From assembly GCA_009760855.2 (NCBI GenBank), contig WPIO01000004.1, positions 10,599,501 to 10,663,500 on the forward strand: a DNA stretch of 64,000 nt. Direction: 5' to 3'. Below the pieces are notes generated by a model that saw only the letters and a program-made list of their open reading frames with translations, did not search any database and had not been told where the DNA came from. Positions 1 to 45,325 of this stretch are shown piece after piece. The position numbers were made by a program, and so were the translations under genes. The first letter of the stretch is position 1. Each line of letters starts with the position of its first letter. The DNA is from Cristatella mucedo. Lineage: Eukaryota; Bryozoa; Phylactolaemata; Cristatellidae.

Positions 1-2
1 TG

Positions 3-4131
<4,129 letters not shown>

Positions 4132-4608
4132 CACCCCCACCCCTGGGCGCATCCGCTGCCACGAGCTGGCTCGCGGGCCAGCGATCTTGCCGCGATCGAT
4201 CAAGAGTCGACTCGCTCTTTTTGTTGCTTGCAGCTAGCGCATGGGATTTTGCTGCTGGTCGAACTGTTTGCATTTCTTGTTTTCCTCCTCGTGCTGTGCA
4301 GCGATACTCGACGGCGTTTCGAACTGCGAGTAGCCGTCGTGTATGCGTGTGTGCGGTGTCGTTGCTTTAGCAGATCTGAGGTCGGCTTTTAGAAGCAGAT
4401 CGCTCCAGACTTTTTCCTTTGGTGCTGGAGACCGCCATTCACGCACCTTTTCGTCACTCTTCTAATGCTGTTCAGAGCAGTATAAATAGGTGGCGATTAA
4501 AAGCAGCATCATCCTTAGGCCTCGGCATTTTACTGCCCATTGACAATGCCGAAACGGTCTCAGGTGTGCCATCTTTGTTGTTGTTGTTTGCATGTGCTCT
4601 CACTTAAG

Positions 4609-4614
4609 ATTAAA
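4609..4614 (+). terminator. Possible poly(A) signal for the ABCC gene (ATTAAA)
   Basis: An ATTAAA hexamer lies about 480 bp after the stop, followed by T- and TG-containing sequence. It is the best candidate in the presumed 3' UTR (4132 to about 4630). Inference from motif and position only. Confidence 0.35.
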
Positions 4615-4739
4615 GTCTGACTAAAATACTCGGACGGCAGCAACGGTGCTGCCCGCTTTTTGCTGCCGGCAGTGCTGCTGTCCCCCCGACTTTCTAACTA
4701 GTCATTAGCAAGCTTAGTTTTTGCATATCATCGAATAGT

Positions 4740-4840
4740 TTTTGCATAATAATTATCTGTTATAACGCCTTCTGAGAACTCGACATCTTTCTTAGCACTT
4801 TACAGTTGCTGCAAAGGAAGCAGGATGGCTTTCGATGGTA
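4740..4840 (-). mobile_element. Short LINE-1 family 3'-end relic
   Basis: ttctgagaactcgacatctttcttagcactttacagttgctgcaaagg is a diverged form of the shared LINE 3' block. Truncated after about 100 bp. Confidence 0.6.
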
Positions 4841-7479
4841 TTTTCTTTACCACTTTGTATTCTCTTTCCCGGATGGCGTCCCTGTCACAGGTCCGTGGCC
4901 CGTAAGCAACTCCGAAATGGTCGACCTGGCCTTGCAAGTGTTCAACCACCGCGCATGCTCTCGTGGCAAATTCCAGAGTACGGCTGTACAGCAGTTGCAA
5001 GACCCCCCCTGTGACTAGATGCAGCTGACTAGAACGGCTAGGCTGTCGGACTCACAAAGAACTGCTAGCATGGAACTCGTCGCAGGCTGCTGTAGTCTTG
5101 TGCCCACCCAGCCATGTAGTAAATAGGGGGCTTAATAGGGACTTGCAAGTGGAAAGGACTGAGTTTGCTGCTCAGCAGGAAACAAGGGAAGAACCTCGAA
5201 GCAAGGAACGATGGACTCGAATTGCTGTTTTCGACAAGTCCTGCCCGCTCAGTTCGAGAGAGGTCCGAGAAGCTTCTAAGGTGACTGACTCAAACCAAGT
5301 TGCAAATTCTAGCTATCTTTAACTCTACAACTTCGAAGTAAAAAGTGTTTAAACCAGCTGCTCCTTAATAAAACGCCCAAATAGACAGCTGCAATATACC
5401 TATGCTAGAGGGCTCAATAGGCTGTTTCTTATCTATTATTCAATACTTTCACCGAAGTCAAAATGATGCAGTTTACTGGCAAGTTCTTAAGATGTAATCA
5501 CAGAATCACCAATCCAAAGTCACTTGTTGCAAATTTCTGGGCCTAATGAATTAATCTATCCAAAGCCATAAGTCAGTAATCTTTGCAGGTTGCAGACACT
5601 CGTGTCTGTATTCCCTGATGGATCAGTTGTCTCTTCATCTGGCTGTACGGCCTAAGATTGCTTCAACTGTCTACTGCGTGTAGCACTCGCTCTGAAAATT
5701 GATTTGCCTTGTCATTCTGATGAACCAGCCTAAGTAAGACTTTGAATCGACTATTTAGTCGATTATACACACGTGTCTAGAAGTAACCAAAAATGCAAAA
5801 AATGGGTCACCGACCAGCCGGCTTCGCAAGACAAGACAGCTAGTACGGCGATGGCTAAGGAAGCCTCAAGCTTGAAAATGCCTCTTCGTTCAAGATCTGA
5901 TATTTTTCCCTTTCACTTCACTATCGATCCCTTTCACCATCGACATCTGGATTGTAACGACCTACGGACAGTTATCCCACGCACATACGCCCTAAATCGT
6001 GTGGGTCGTAGTTTCACTTACTGTATGCGCTATTCAGCAGGCAGGAAGGCAAGCTGCAACTCACTGCTGCTGGCTTGGCTACACCAACTCGTTACACCAC
6101 CGTCTTTCGCTATGACTCTTAACGACCGAAATCTAGTAAGAGATAGGGCTCTCATCAGCAGCTGTCGGATGGGGGATCTGAATCGCAGGTCAAGCCACCT
6201 TGTACGGTATTGTGAGGTGACTCGACGATCATCTGCAAGGGACTGACATAAAAGTAAACAGCCAGCCATGTGCAGGAAAAAGCTCGGTCAGATTCGTGAG
6301 CCTGTAATGTGCGATATCGTACTAAAACAAGCAATAATATCCCCAGCGATGAATGTGTCCGGCAGCCATCAGAACGCACTGGGAAGAGCCCAAGGGAGAC
6401 AATGGGGAGAGCCGAGCTCGCTGCCCATTCAAGCCGCAATCATGCACGAACGCTCTGCACTCGGCGTTCTCCGTGATGGCTTCAAATGGCAGCGGCTGCT
6501 GGCAAGGCAGTGTCAGCCATATCTTAGACAAGAGATCGAAACTGCTGCCTACTGCTTGAGGAGCTAAGGTGCAACTGCTTGCTGTGTGAACAGCGTGAGG
6601 AAGCTTGGGCAGACTTTGCTACAACGTCAGCAAATATGACATCAAAAATCACAGATTTCTTGGGCTGTGCTAAGCACCGGCAAATTGAGCCTGGTCGCAT
6701 GGCACGAAGAGCAGCCTCCCTCTCCATGCCAGATGTGGCGGCATACGAGCAGCCAAGCAAGTAAGGCGTGGCCTCAGTTAATCCAACCAATCCTGTCACC
6801 ATTTTGCCTAGCAATCCGGTAGCCAGCAGTAGCTTAGTCGGTCGTGCAGTCGCTAACATCAACCCGTCGCTCGGGGTCTTTCTGATTGCGTTTCCATATC
6901 TTGCAGCAAAAACGCACACGATGTGTTATCACGCTTTCCTTGAGGGCCACATCTTTGACAGTATGCTCTGCACTCCTTTCTTTACAGTGTCCTGGAGTGC
7001 CTGCAAGCGCAAGTGATAAAGAATTTAATTTCGGTGGACGCCCAAGGCATTAATACACTTCCGCAAGGCGCACTGCAATGCACTGCAGCTGAGACAGCGG
7101 GTCGAGCATTGGCTCATAGATAGGAAGGTTTTAGAAAGTCGTTGCCCCGGAAACCCATAATAAGGCTCTTCCGGCACTTATATGATGTGACGCACCCGCT
7201 AGGCAAGCCATCTGGCACGGACAGCTAGGCTAACAATGTGCTGCACCTCTCTCTATTGCTGGCACCCGTGAGGGCCACCCAGTGACCAGAGGTCTGCTTG
7301 ATGTGCAGCAGAAGAGAATGTGCCACAAAGTAAAGGAAGACAAACCTGGTGTGGTCGGTCTGAAAAATATTCAACCTATTGACAAGCTGGATGGATGTCT
7401 GTGGCTAGCATGCCAGAGTTTTACCAGCACTTCAAGCACTGGTAAGGTAAAAGTCAAGGTCAGCGGGTCAAACAGGCTC
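4841..7479. other. Intergenic stretch without recognised features
   Basis: No exon with splice support, no RNA gene and no clear transposon was seen here. Open frames are short and lack family motifs. Confidence 0.5.
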
Positions 7480-7602
7480 TCCATGACTGAAGCAAGGCCA
7501 TAGCAGTAATCATTCCCACTTGAAGGCAATAAAGAACCGCAACTGCTTTACTTGAACCCAAGACACGGGTCGCACATTCCGAGCACTCTATCCTTGGGCT
7601 AT
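7480..7602 (-). mobile_element. tRNA-derived SINE, family B copy
   Basis: The reverse complement starts TAGCCCAAGGATAGAGTGCT (A-box-like), has GGGTTCAAGT (B-box-like), then GGTTCTTTATTGCCTTCAAG and ATGATTACTGCTATGGCC. The same order is seen in the copies near 57.5, 59.95 and 60.3 kb. Confidence 0.65.
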
Positions 7603-7635
7603 AACCCTGGGTGCATGTTGAGCTGAGGAGGCCGG

Positions 7636-8990
7636 TGGAATGTAATTTATCTTCGTCTGTAACTCCATAAAGCCACAAAAACTAAGTGGGCGTCACTCAG
7701 TAGAGTTTTCTATATCGAACTCTACTAGCCTAAGCAACTTTTTAAAAGCATTCGGTAGCCAACAGACTTCGTCTCACACAACACAGAGAAAGTGAGAAGC
7801 ATAGCTGAGTCAGGAGAGCAGTTGAGATGGAGAGTAGCATGGAAGTAGCAGCTCAGGTTGGACGGAAAGGATGTGCCGATAGTCGGCAGCAGGAGAGTAG
7901 TTGTCGTTAATTGCAGAAGTGAGTTCCACAGTCTAGGACCTGCAGGGAAAAATCCTCGCCAACGGTCTTTAAACACAGGAATGGAACAGCTAATTTATTG
8001 TCAAAGAGAACCTGAGGGCTAGAGAAGGCTGAACCTAGTGCACCAGTTCAGCTAGGTATGAATGAGCCAAGCCATGGTGGGCCGTATGGGTCATCGTAAG
8101 AACTTGACTCATTCCGTTGATCAACCGGAAGCCATAGCCATCCTTCAGCGTAGGAGACTCATGGCGGAACCTCGGGATTAGTTAATTAGCCTTGCAGCCA
8201 TATTCATCACCAGCTGCAGTGGCATAATGGCTTTTTTGGTAGCCTAGCAAAAATAGAATTGCAATAATCCAGCCTAGAAAGAGCCAGGGAGCTAATTAAA
8301 TTTTTTGCAAGCTGCTGTGGTAGACAGTTCCTAATCTTAGACGTGGATTGAACGTGATGGCTAACTGTGGAGGCAGTCTTCTTAATGAAACTTTCAAAAT
8401 GTAGGCAGCTGTCGAAGATGGCACCTTAATTCCGAACACATTGGTGATAGTAGCACAACAGCATCATCTATTACAAGAACACAGTCCAGCCACATGCTTC
8501 GGGTGCCGTATGAGTACCAGTTCCATTGTATCGTCGTTTAGTTAGGGGAAATTTGCTGGAATGCAGGATCGAATGTGTGCAAGGCAAGCATTAAGTTTAT
8601 CAGTCGCTGCAGCAGACTCCCGTGGTTTAGAAGGCAAATACAGCTGAGCATCGTCAGCATAGAAGTGATGGCCGATCCCATGGGCCCAAATCACTTTTTC
8701 CAGAGGTTGAGCATAAATGGAGAGCAGCAAAGAACCGAGAATAGATACTTGTGAGACTCTAAAGTGACTGGTCTGGTGGATGAGACTAGATCACCACACA
8801 AAACGGAATGATCATGATTGGACAAGTACGACTTGAACCATGCCAGTGCCCCGTCTGCCTGATCGCTGTTTCTCAATCGTCCAAGATATCAAGATCAATA
8901 GATGATGGTTGATTGTCTACCATTCCACAATGACAGGATCCACTGCAATTAGTCTGCTACACGTGGCATATTTGAGCAGGCCCAGCCCAT
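7636..8990 (-). mobile_element. LINE-2 family fragment with reverse-transcriptase YADD
   Basis: A second non-LTR family, distinct from LINE-1. The 3' end (reverse of taactccataaagccac) ends in an ATTACATT-type tail. Reading in reverse: [14 protein letters not shown] (C-terminal LINE motif), and at about 8540-8730 HHFYADDAQLYLPSKP, the reverse-transcriptase active site. Frameshifts and stops are frequent. Confidence 0.8.
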
Positions 8991-9369
8991 TAGGTATTCA
9001 CCAGTCAGGCAGGACTGCAATCATCAGCAGCTGGTGGCCCAGAGACAGACATGAGAGCAATAGCAGGTACGTGTAGCTGGATGCTACCAGCAGCCTGCCG
9101 TAAATAACAGGATGCCGGGGAGAAGCACGTGAGCTACAACAAAGAAGCAATCAACTTAGCTTAGGCAAGCGATTGACGATGAGATGCAGCGATGTGGAAT
9201 ATTGTCATTGCGCTGGATTGAAAAGGTAACCGCTGCTGCCACGTTTGATACCATTAAAGCATTAGCAGCAGGCTGAAGACCTCTTATTTGACACAGTGTT
9301 CGTGCTAAGACCAGAGTGAGATCATGGCAGTCGCCGTGCATTTGCTCGGTCGTTGCATCCTGTGACCGA

Positions 9370-9490
9370 GAGCAGCAAGGACGAGAACGAGGAGGGGGGA
9401 GGACAAGGAAGACGAGGAGGACGACGATGATGAGGAAGAGGAGGATGAGAACGAGGAGGAGGACGACGACGAGAACGAGGAGGAGGGCAC
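9370..9490. repeat. Purine-rich GAG/GAC tract
   Basis: About 120 bp of imperfect gacgagga/gaggag repeats. The long serine or arginine frames across it are simple-repeat artefacts. Confidence 0.85.
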
Positions 9491-9659
9491 ACAGTCTCAG
9501 CCTTGACGTGTAGAGCAGGATAAGGAAAGAACGTACGTAGCTTCCAGCCTCTGTCTAGACTGGACTGCTGCTGTAATTTAGTTTCGATAGGGCTACCACA
9601 AAAAGCCAATAAGCCTCAATGGTTGATGGTGAATAGGGCTGTAAAGTTGATGAATAAAT

Positions 9660-10170
9660 CCTAGAAATGCAGCCACGTGCGTCCGTTGCTAGAGGAGCTT
9701 CGATGGCTCCCAGCTGACCAAAAGATACTGAGCAAACTGTCTATGCTCACGGAATTAGCCCAGCATGGCTTGCCTCCATCATAACTATATGAGTTGCACG
9801 AGTTTCAGCCTCAATGCACCCTCAGGTCCTCTATGGATAATAAATTGGCTGCTCCATTCTTCCAATCGAATGGCCCTTGGCAACAGAAGCTTTTGATCTA
9901 CAGGTCCTAGACTGTGAAACTCACTGACACAAATCCAATTCTAACGAAGAGATATCGTCTCTCCTGCTGCCTACTGCGGCACACCCTTTCACCCTTCATG
10001 TGCGGTTACTTCTATGCTACTCTCTTCCTTGACTCGGCATGCAGCCATGCTTCTCACTTCAAGTCTGTTAATGTAGGACTGGGTCTGCTGGTTACCGTAC
10101 GAGCATAGAAAGCCGGTTTGAACACACTATGGAAAACCTCCAATGTGACTCCTTCGGGGTCTTAATCGCT
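9660..10170 (+). mobile_element. LINE-2 family 3' fragment
   Basis: Decayed C-terminal sequence (ttgctagaggagcttcgatggctccc, cctagactgtgaaactcac, ctcctgctgcctactgcgg) parallels the copies at 34.1 and 54.5 kb, on the + strand. Confidence 0.6.
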
Positions 10171-10230
10171 TCGTGAAGTCATTGACAGAGATACATACAA
10201 GTGCATATATACATGCATGCATAAATAATT

Positions 10231-40580
<30,350 letters not shown>

Positions 40581-43239
40581 CTGACCAAGATATGCCGATG
40601 GGGCTTGCGTCTCAGCTCGGCAACCAATGATGCACAACAGACAGCAGCAATCAGCTGGAGCTGTCGATAGCACGAATTAACAGTTTACCGAGCGGCTGGC
40701 CTGTCGGTCGGCTAGCTCTGGGGCACTACGGGTGGCGCATGGCACCCAAGGGAGTTAGCAACTTGATAGCCTATTGATTTTTTTAAAGCCGTACACAGGA
40801 AATCTTCGAGGAGCCCCGGACAGAGACCTGCCCTCGTTCAATAGGCAGATAACTGAATGCGAAATAAAGTGCGAAGCCACAATAGCTTTTATCTGATCCA
40901 TCAACGGAAAAGCGGTGCGAAATGAAAGCTCGATTGGAGGCTTAAATTGCAAAAACCACGTGGGCCTCGTGACGTGACCTTTGCAATCGCTGACACCAAG
41001 TCTGCTCGGCCGCAGCAGTCGGCTGTGAGCTAGCCGTGCTCCGGTCGAGCGGCCGACGTGGCGAGGCTGCAGCAGGCGCTGCTCCCATAATGTGGCACTT
41101 GCCTGTTCGCGACGACATGCTCGGATTCGATGCCTTTCTCGCGAAAGCCCTTGCCTTTCGGCGCGTGAGCGGCCAAGTGGTCAGCGCGTTTCGGCGACTT
41201 CCTGCATTTTACGAAACATCGCATTAGAGCTACACGCAGCTCGAACGGGTGAACAGCGCCCTCCACCCCCCCCCCCCGCCTCGTGCGGCCACTTACGTGA
41301 CCGACCACGCGAGCCTGGACAGTGGGGGAGTGGCTGACATGCCGACATGAAAGCAAATAAGACTAACGCTTAAAAAAACGTCACGCGGCCAGGGCGATCA
41401 AGGAAAAATCTCATCAAGGAAGCCGCCTGGTGACGCATTCGGGTCCGCATCTATGCACGGCGCGTATAGAATTTAGATGCGTCTTCGCCGGCGCGAGCAG
41501 GCCTGCGGCAGTAGTAGTCTTCGTAACCGGATCAGGTAGCTGCTGCTCGCTAGCTCGCCCCGCTGCGATGCTCGGCTCAGCTTGCGGACTCGGTGCTCAC
41601 CAACTAGGTCGCCAGCGCATGAACTAGCCGCAAACGGATCGCGACATTGTTTTCCAGTCAGATTCTTCGGGTAATCGGGAAGGGGACGTACGGGGCTTCG
41701 ACGTAAAGTTCTCGCCACAAAACAAGTCTATAACATGGAAGCCGACACTGGTGTTTAGAGACGCTACGTAGTCGGGGGGCATTACCAAAAAGTCGGCGAC
41801 GCTCTGTGACAAGTCCAAGACCAAAAGGATATTGGACGGGCGACACACAGGAGAGGGTAAAGGTTCTTCCGGTTTCGGTTCGTGCCTCTGGTATACTCAG
41901 TTCTCCCGGCAGTATGCACATAAAAATAAGGAAGCCGCGCAGGCTTTCGCTATTCACAATAAAGAACGTTATCACGAAAACAAAAGGTCGCCATAGGGTG
42001 ACATATCATCACGATCGAAAGCGCGAAGCTCTGATTCACAGCGCCTCCATTATTATTACTTCATCACGGCCTTGGAAGAGCTTCGTACGCAGCCGGTTGG
42101 AGCTCTGATGACTTGATCAATTTCGTCGACGGAGCGTCTTCGACATTTCCAACTCGTGCGCAGGAAAACTTTGTACGTTGATTTTTATCTTTCTGTCCTT
42201 TTTTATAATAGTGCCGTTTATAAGAATCACGTTTCGACGCCTTGCGGCGCTAACCCTTTCTGCTGTCTAGCGACACCGCATTTCGCGGGTGGCCATCCTC
42301 ATTCAAAATGTGCGATAATTCGGAGGGATAATCTTTCGAAAAATAGTTTAAAGTCATGTCAGAAATTTCATATCTCTGCTGAATCTAATTTGGTCATCGG
42401 CTCCTAGATCATTTAAAGCGACGCCGTGCCGGATTGAGCGCATCAACCCGTCAGAGTGAGTCGGCCATAGAACTGGGGGGGGGCACAGGTTTTAACGCTT
42501 CGTTGGCACACGCAGCATGATAATTCTAGAAGGATTGGCTGCGAAAGACACTTTTAGAGACCGCAATAATGCCTCGCACCGTTGTCATTTGGCGATTCTT
42601 GCAGACGCTGACGTAACGTGCTTGATTAATTTTTCACGTGCTGTTTCCCTCGCGAGCTTCCGGGGACGCGCTTGAGATGCCGCTCAATAATTTCCTGCTC
42701 AGATGCGGGTGCTTATCTCCATTCAGCCCACAGATTCCAGCTTATCATGTAGAAGGACTGACGCGTTTCTTGCATTAGCCGCTATGGCTCGATTGGGGGT
42801 TTGCACTTTCGGTCATTATAGAAATTCCGCGTTGCAACCTTTTCAGTTTCGTGACAGTTCGAAGTTGGCGGTTTGAATTATTATTACAGTGGTGCATAGT
42901 TGATAGCTCATACTTTTTTTTGTATAACAGCATTCACCTGTACGGGACGGTCGGTTTTGTAGCCATCGTTCCCAGCAAGAGTGCTCGACCCCTTGCCGGC
43001 GTAGGTTTTGCACCTTTGTTAGGCGAGGAAATTAATCCCACTTGTATTAGAATGCACGCGACACTCACGTGCAGAAAATTCCTCGCAGTATGGCTGCCTC
43101 TGCTGTCGCAGTAAATTTGTTCGGGTAATGAGAGGTTTTCTACGATACTATGTTATACTAACATAATGCGAAGCATGTGAACATATTTCTTTGTGACAGC
43201 CCAAAAGAACAAGTACATATGCTTTTGGTGTGTATCCAT
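40581..43239. other. Divergent intergenic region between APBB and TBPL1
   Basis: Contains the presumed 5' ends of both genes, though neither first exon is identified. From about 41.0 to 43.1 kb it is visibly richer in CG dinucleotides than the flanks, as expected for promoter-proximal DNA. No TATA box is called. Confidence 0.4.
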
Positions 43240-43960
43240 TTAGTGTGGCATCGCCTTACCACGATTCTTGATGACCTCCCTTGTCTGGCCAGTAATTGGG
43301 GCCACGAGCTTCTGCATTGTCTCTTCTGCTGAAGCACATTTCACCAAGCCCGAGTTTTTAGTGTGAAAAGGTCGGCGAGTGCAGCAGGTCGAATACCCGG
43401 CCTTTGCTGCCGGTCGATGTAGCTCAATAGTCGTTCTTCAAGGTTCAAATCAGGCAACTAGCTGAGCCACTGCACCAGCACCAGACAAGGATTCGTCAAA
43501 AACCTACCTGTTAGTCTGCTTAGAGTCGTTATCTTGGTGCCAAATGCAACCACCCAAAAGCAGAGTATTTAAGGCTCGAAATCCACTGTTGTTGACCACA
43601 ATGACTCGAGTAAAGTACTTTTTGCAAGCTTCCATTCTGAACCACATTCAGTTGGGTCTACGACAGCTTGGGTTCCTGTGCGTCGACGCCTTCAGAGCTA
43701 CTTGTGATATGCATCAGCAAATCTATTTTTAGCGACTGTAAAGTAAAGGTCGACTGATCGATCAGCCATATTTTATGTAGCATCAAAAGAGCCTTGCCGC
43801 TATCACCACCACTTGCAATGGGCAATGAAAGTTTGCCTGCTGTAAGATTCGAGCTCACGAGTCCACTGATGAAGGTTTTACGTTGCATTTCTGCCCATTC
43901 GAGGATGACTTTACCGGATATGCCGGGCTTGGCACTGAAGAAGCAAAGCTACTGCATTGC
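43240..43960 (-). pseudogene. Decayed Tc1/mariner transposase
   Basis: In reverse and across stops and frameshifts: AKPGISGKVILEWAEMQ, IWLIDQSTFTLQS (the DES-type strand with the first acid), IWHQDNDSKQT (family HQDNDPKHT) and LPDLNLEERLLSYIDRQ (family SPDLNPIENLW..). These are the D..D/E blocks in correct order. Not functional. Terminal repeats were not found. Confidence 0.75.
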
Positions 43961-44926
43961 CGAGTAAATTCGATTCGGAGTGCAGGCAGAAGAGGTTAAT
44001 GTTACTGCGTGTTATAAATGCTTACTGTTATCACCAAATATTGCCCATGCCATCAATCAGTCTCAGGAAGAGGGAGGTGGGCACTAAGGGGCATTAACTT
44101 ATTGGATTGCCAGACTTATCTATGGCACCTTTTGTTATCCACTTCGTGTAGCTTACTCTCTGTGGCCCTTACCTCCAGGAATACTATGATTGAACATTTT
44201 CATGGTCTGCTTTTCCTGCTGGTTTGTTAAGTGCCTTTTGGGTCAACGATAACGTACCTGGTTTGAGGCACTTCACATGTAGTAAAAACATCTGGCATTT
44301 GTCTGGAAGGAGTCGGCAGCTAACCACGGGACAAAGTTCTTTTGTTGCTGTCACCGAGTCGGCCGTCATTGTCCCCCACAAGCAAGCTAGTGACTGCTGC
44401 TTGGTTGCTGCTTGGTCAGACCGTTGCATGTGTGCATGCTGCTGCTGCCCAAAGCTAGTAGCTGGCTTTGCTTGTGCCAGAGTCGGCTTCTCGGGCCTAC
44501 TGTATTGGCATGCTTGTTTTGTTTGCCTAGACAGTAATAAATGACTGGTGTGTAAATCCATGAATGCTGTAAAGATTAAGTGGCTGTTTCTGTAGAAATT
44601 TTGCTCGAATAGCACCCCCATTTTTATCTAGTTTCTTTGCAAGAACAAGTATGCAGATTAGGCCTCACGTGGTCTCGTTCTTGCTTTCACAACACTCATC
44701 GTATCAGTGGTTGAATTGTCGATCAGCTAGATCCCAGCTTTGTTGTATGGTCGATTATGTCATATGTAAACGATTCTCTGAGCACTGAATGGCAAGTCCT
44801 CGTGCATTCTGCTTTCGCCAGACCAGTCAAGTGGGTCACTTGCCAATTACCTAATGATCGCAACCTATGATGACATAATTTTCAAGATATGGCAAATGAT
44901 CTTGCCTTTGGTTTACTTTATTTCAG

Positions 44927-45325
44927 ATTATGGCAGAAGCTGAAAGTGCAGTGTTCGCTGGTCCTGCTGCATACCTGATGCCCTCAGGCGATGGCACACA
45001 AGGCGATGGCACGTCGGCATGTGAAGGAGCCATAAATGAGAGTGAGCCGTCGGACAACCAGCCCAGCATCACTGTCGCTATTAACAACGTTGTTTGTTCA
45101 TTCCGGACACGATGCCATCTTGACCTGCGAGCTATAGCTCTGAATGGCTGCAACGTTGAATATCGGCGAGCTCAGGGCATGTTGAACATGAAGCTTCGAG
45201 ATCCGCACACCACTGCCAGCATATGGTCGTCTGGCAAGGTCACGTGCACGGGGGCCACCAGTGCCGAGGAGAGCCTGACTGCAGCGCGGCGCTTCGCTCG
45301 CATTCTTCAGAAGCTCGGCTTCAAA
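44927..45325 (+). CDS. TBPL1: TBPL1 first coding exon
   Basis: Acceptor tttactttatttcag, ATG at 44930, donor GTGAGTCG after TTC AAA. It encodes the N-terminal leader and the first saddle repeat. The acceptor means this is not the first transcribed exon. Confidence 0.93.
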
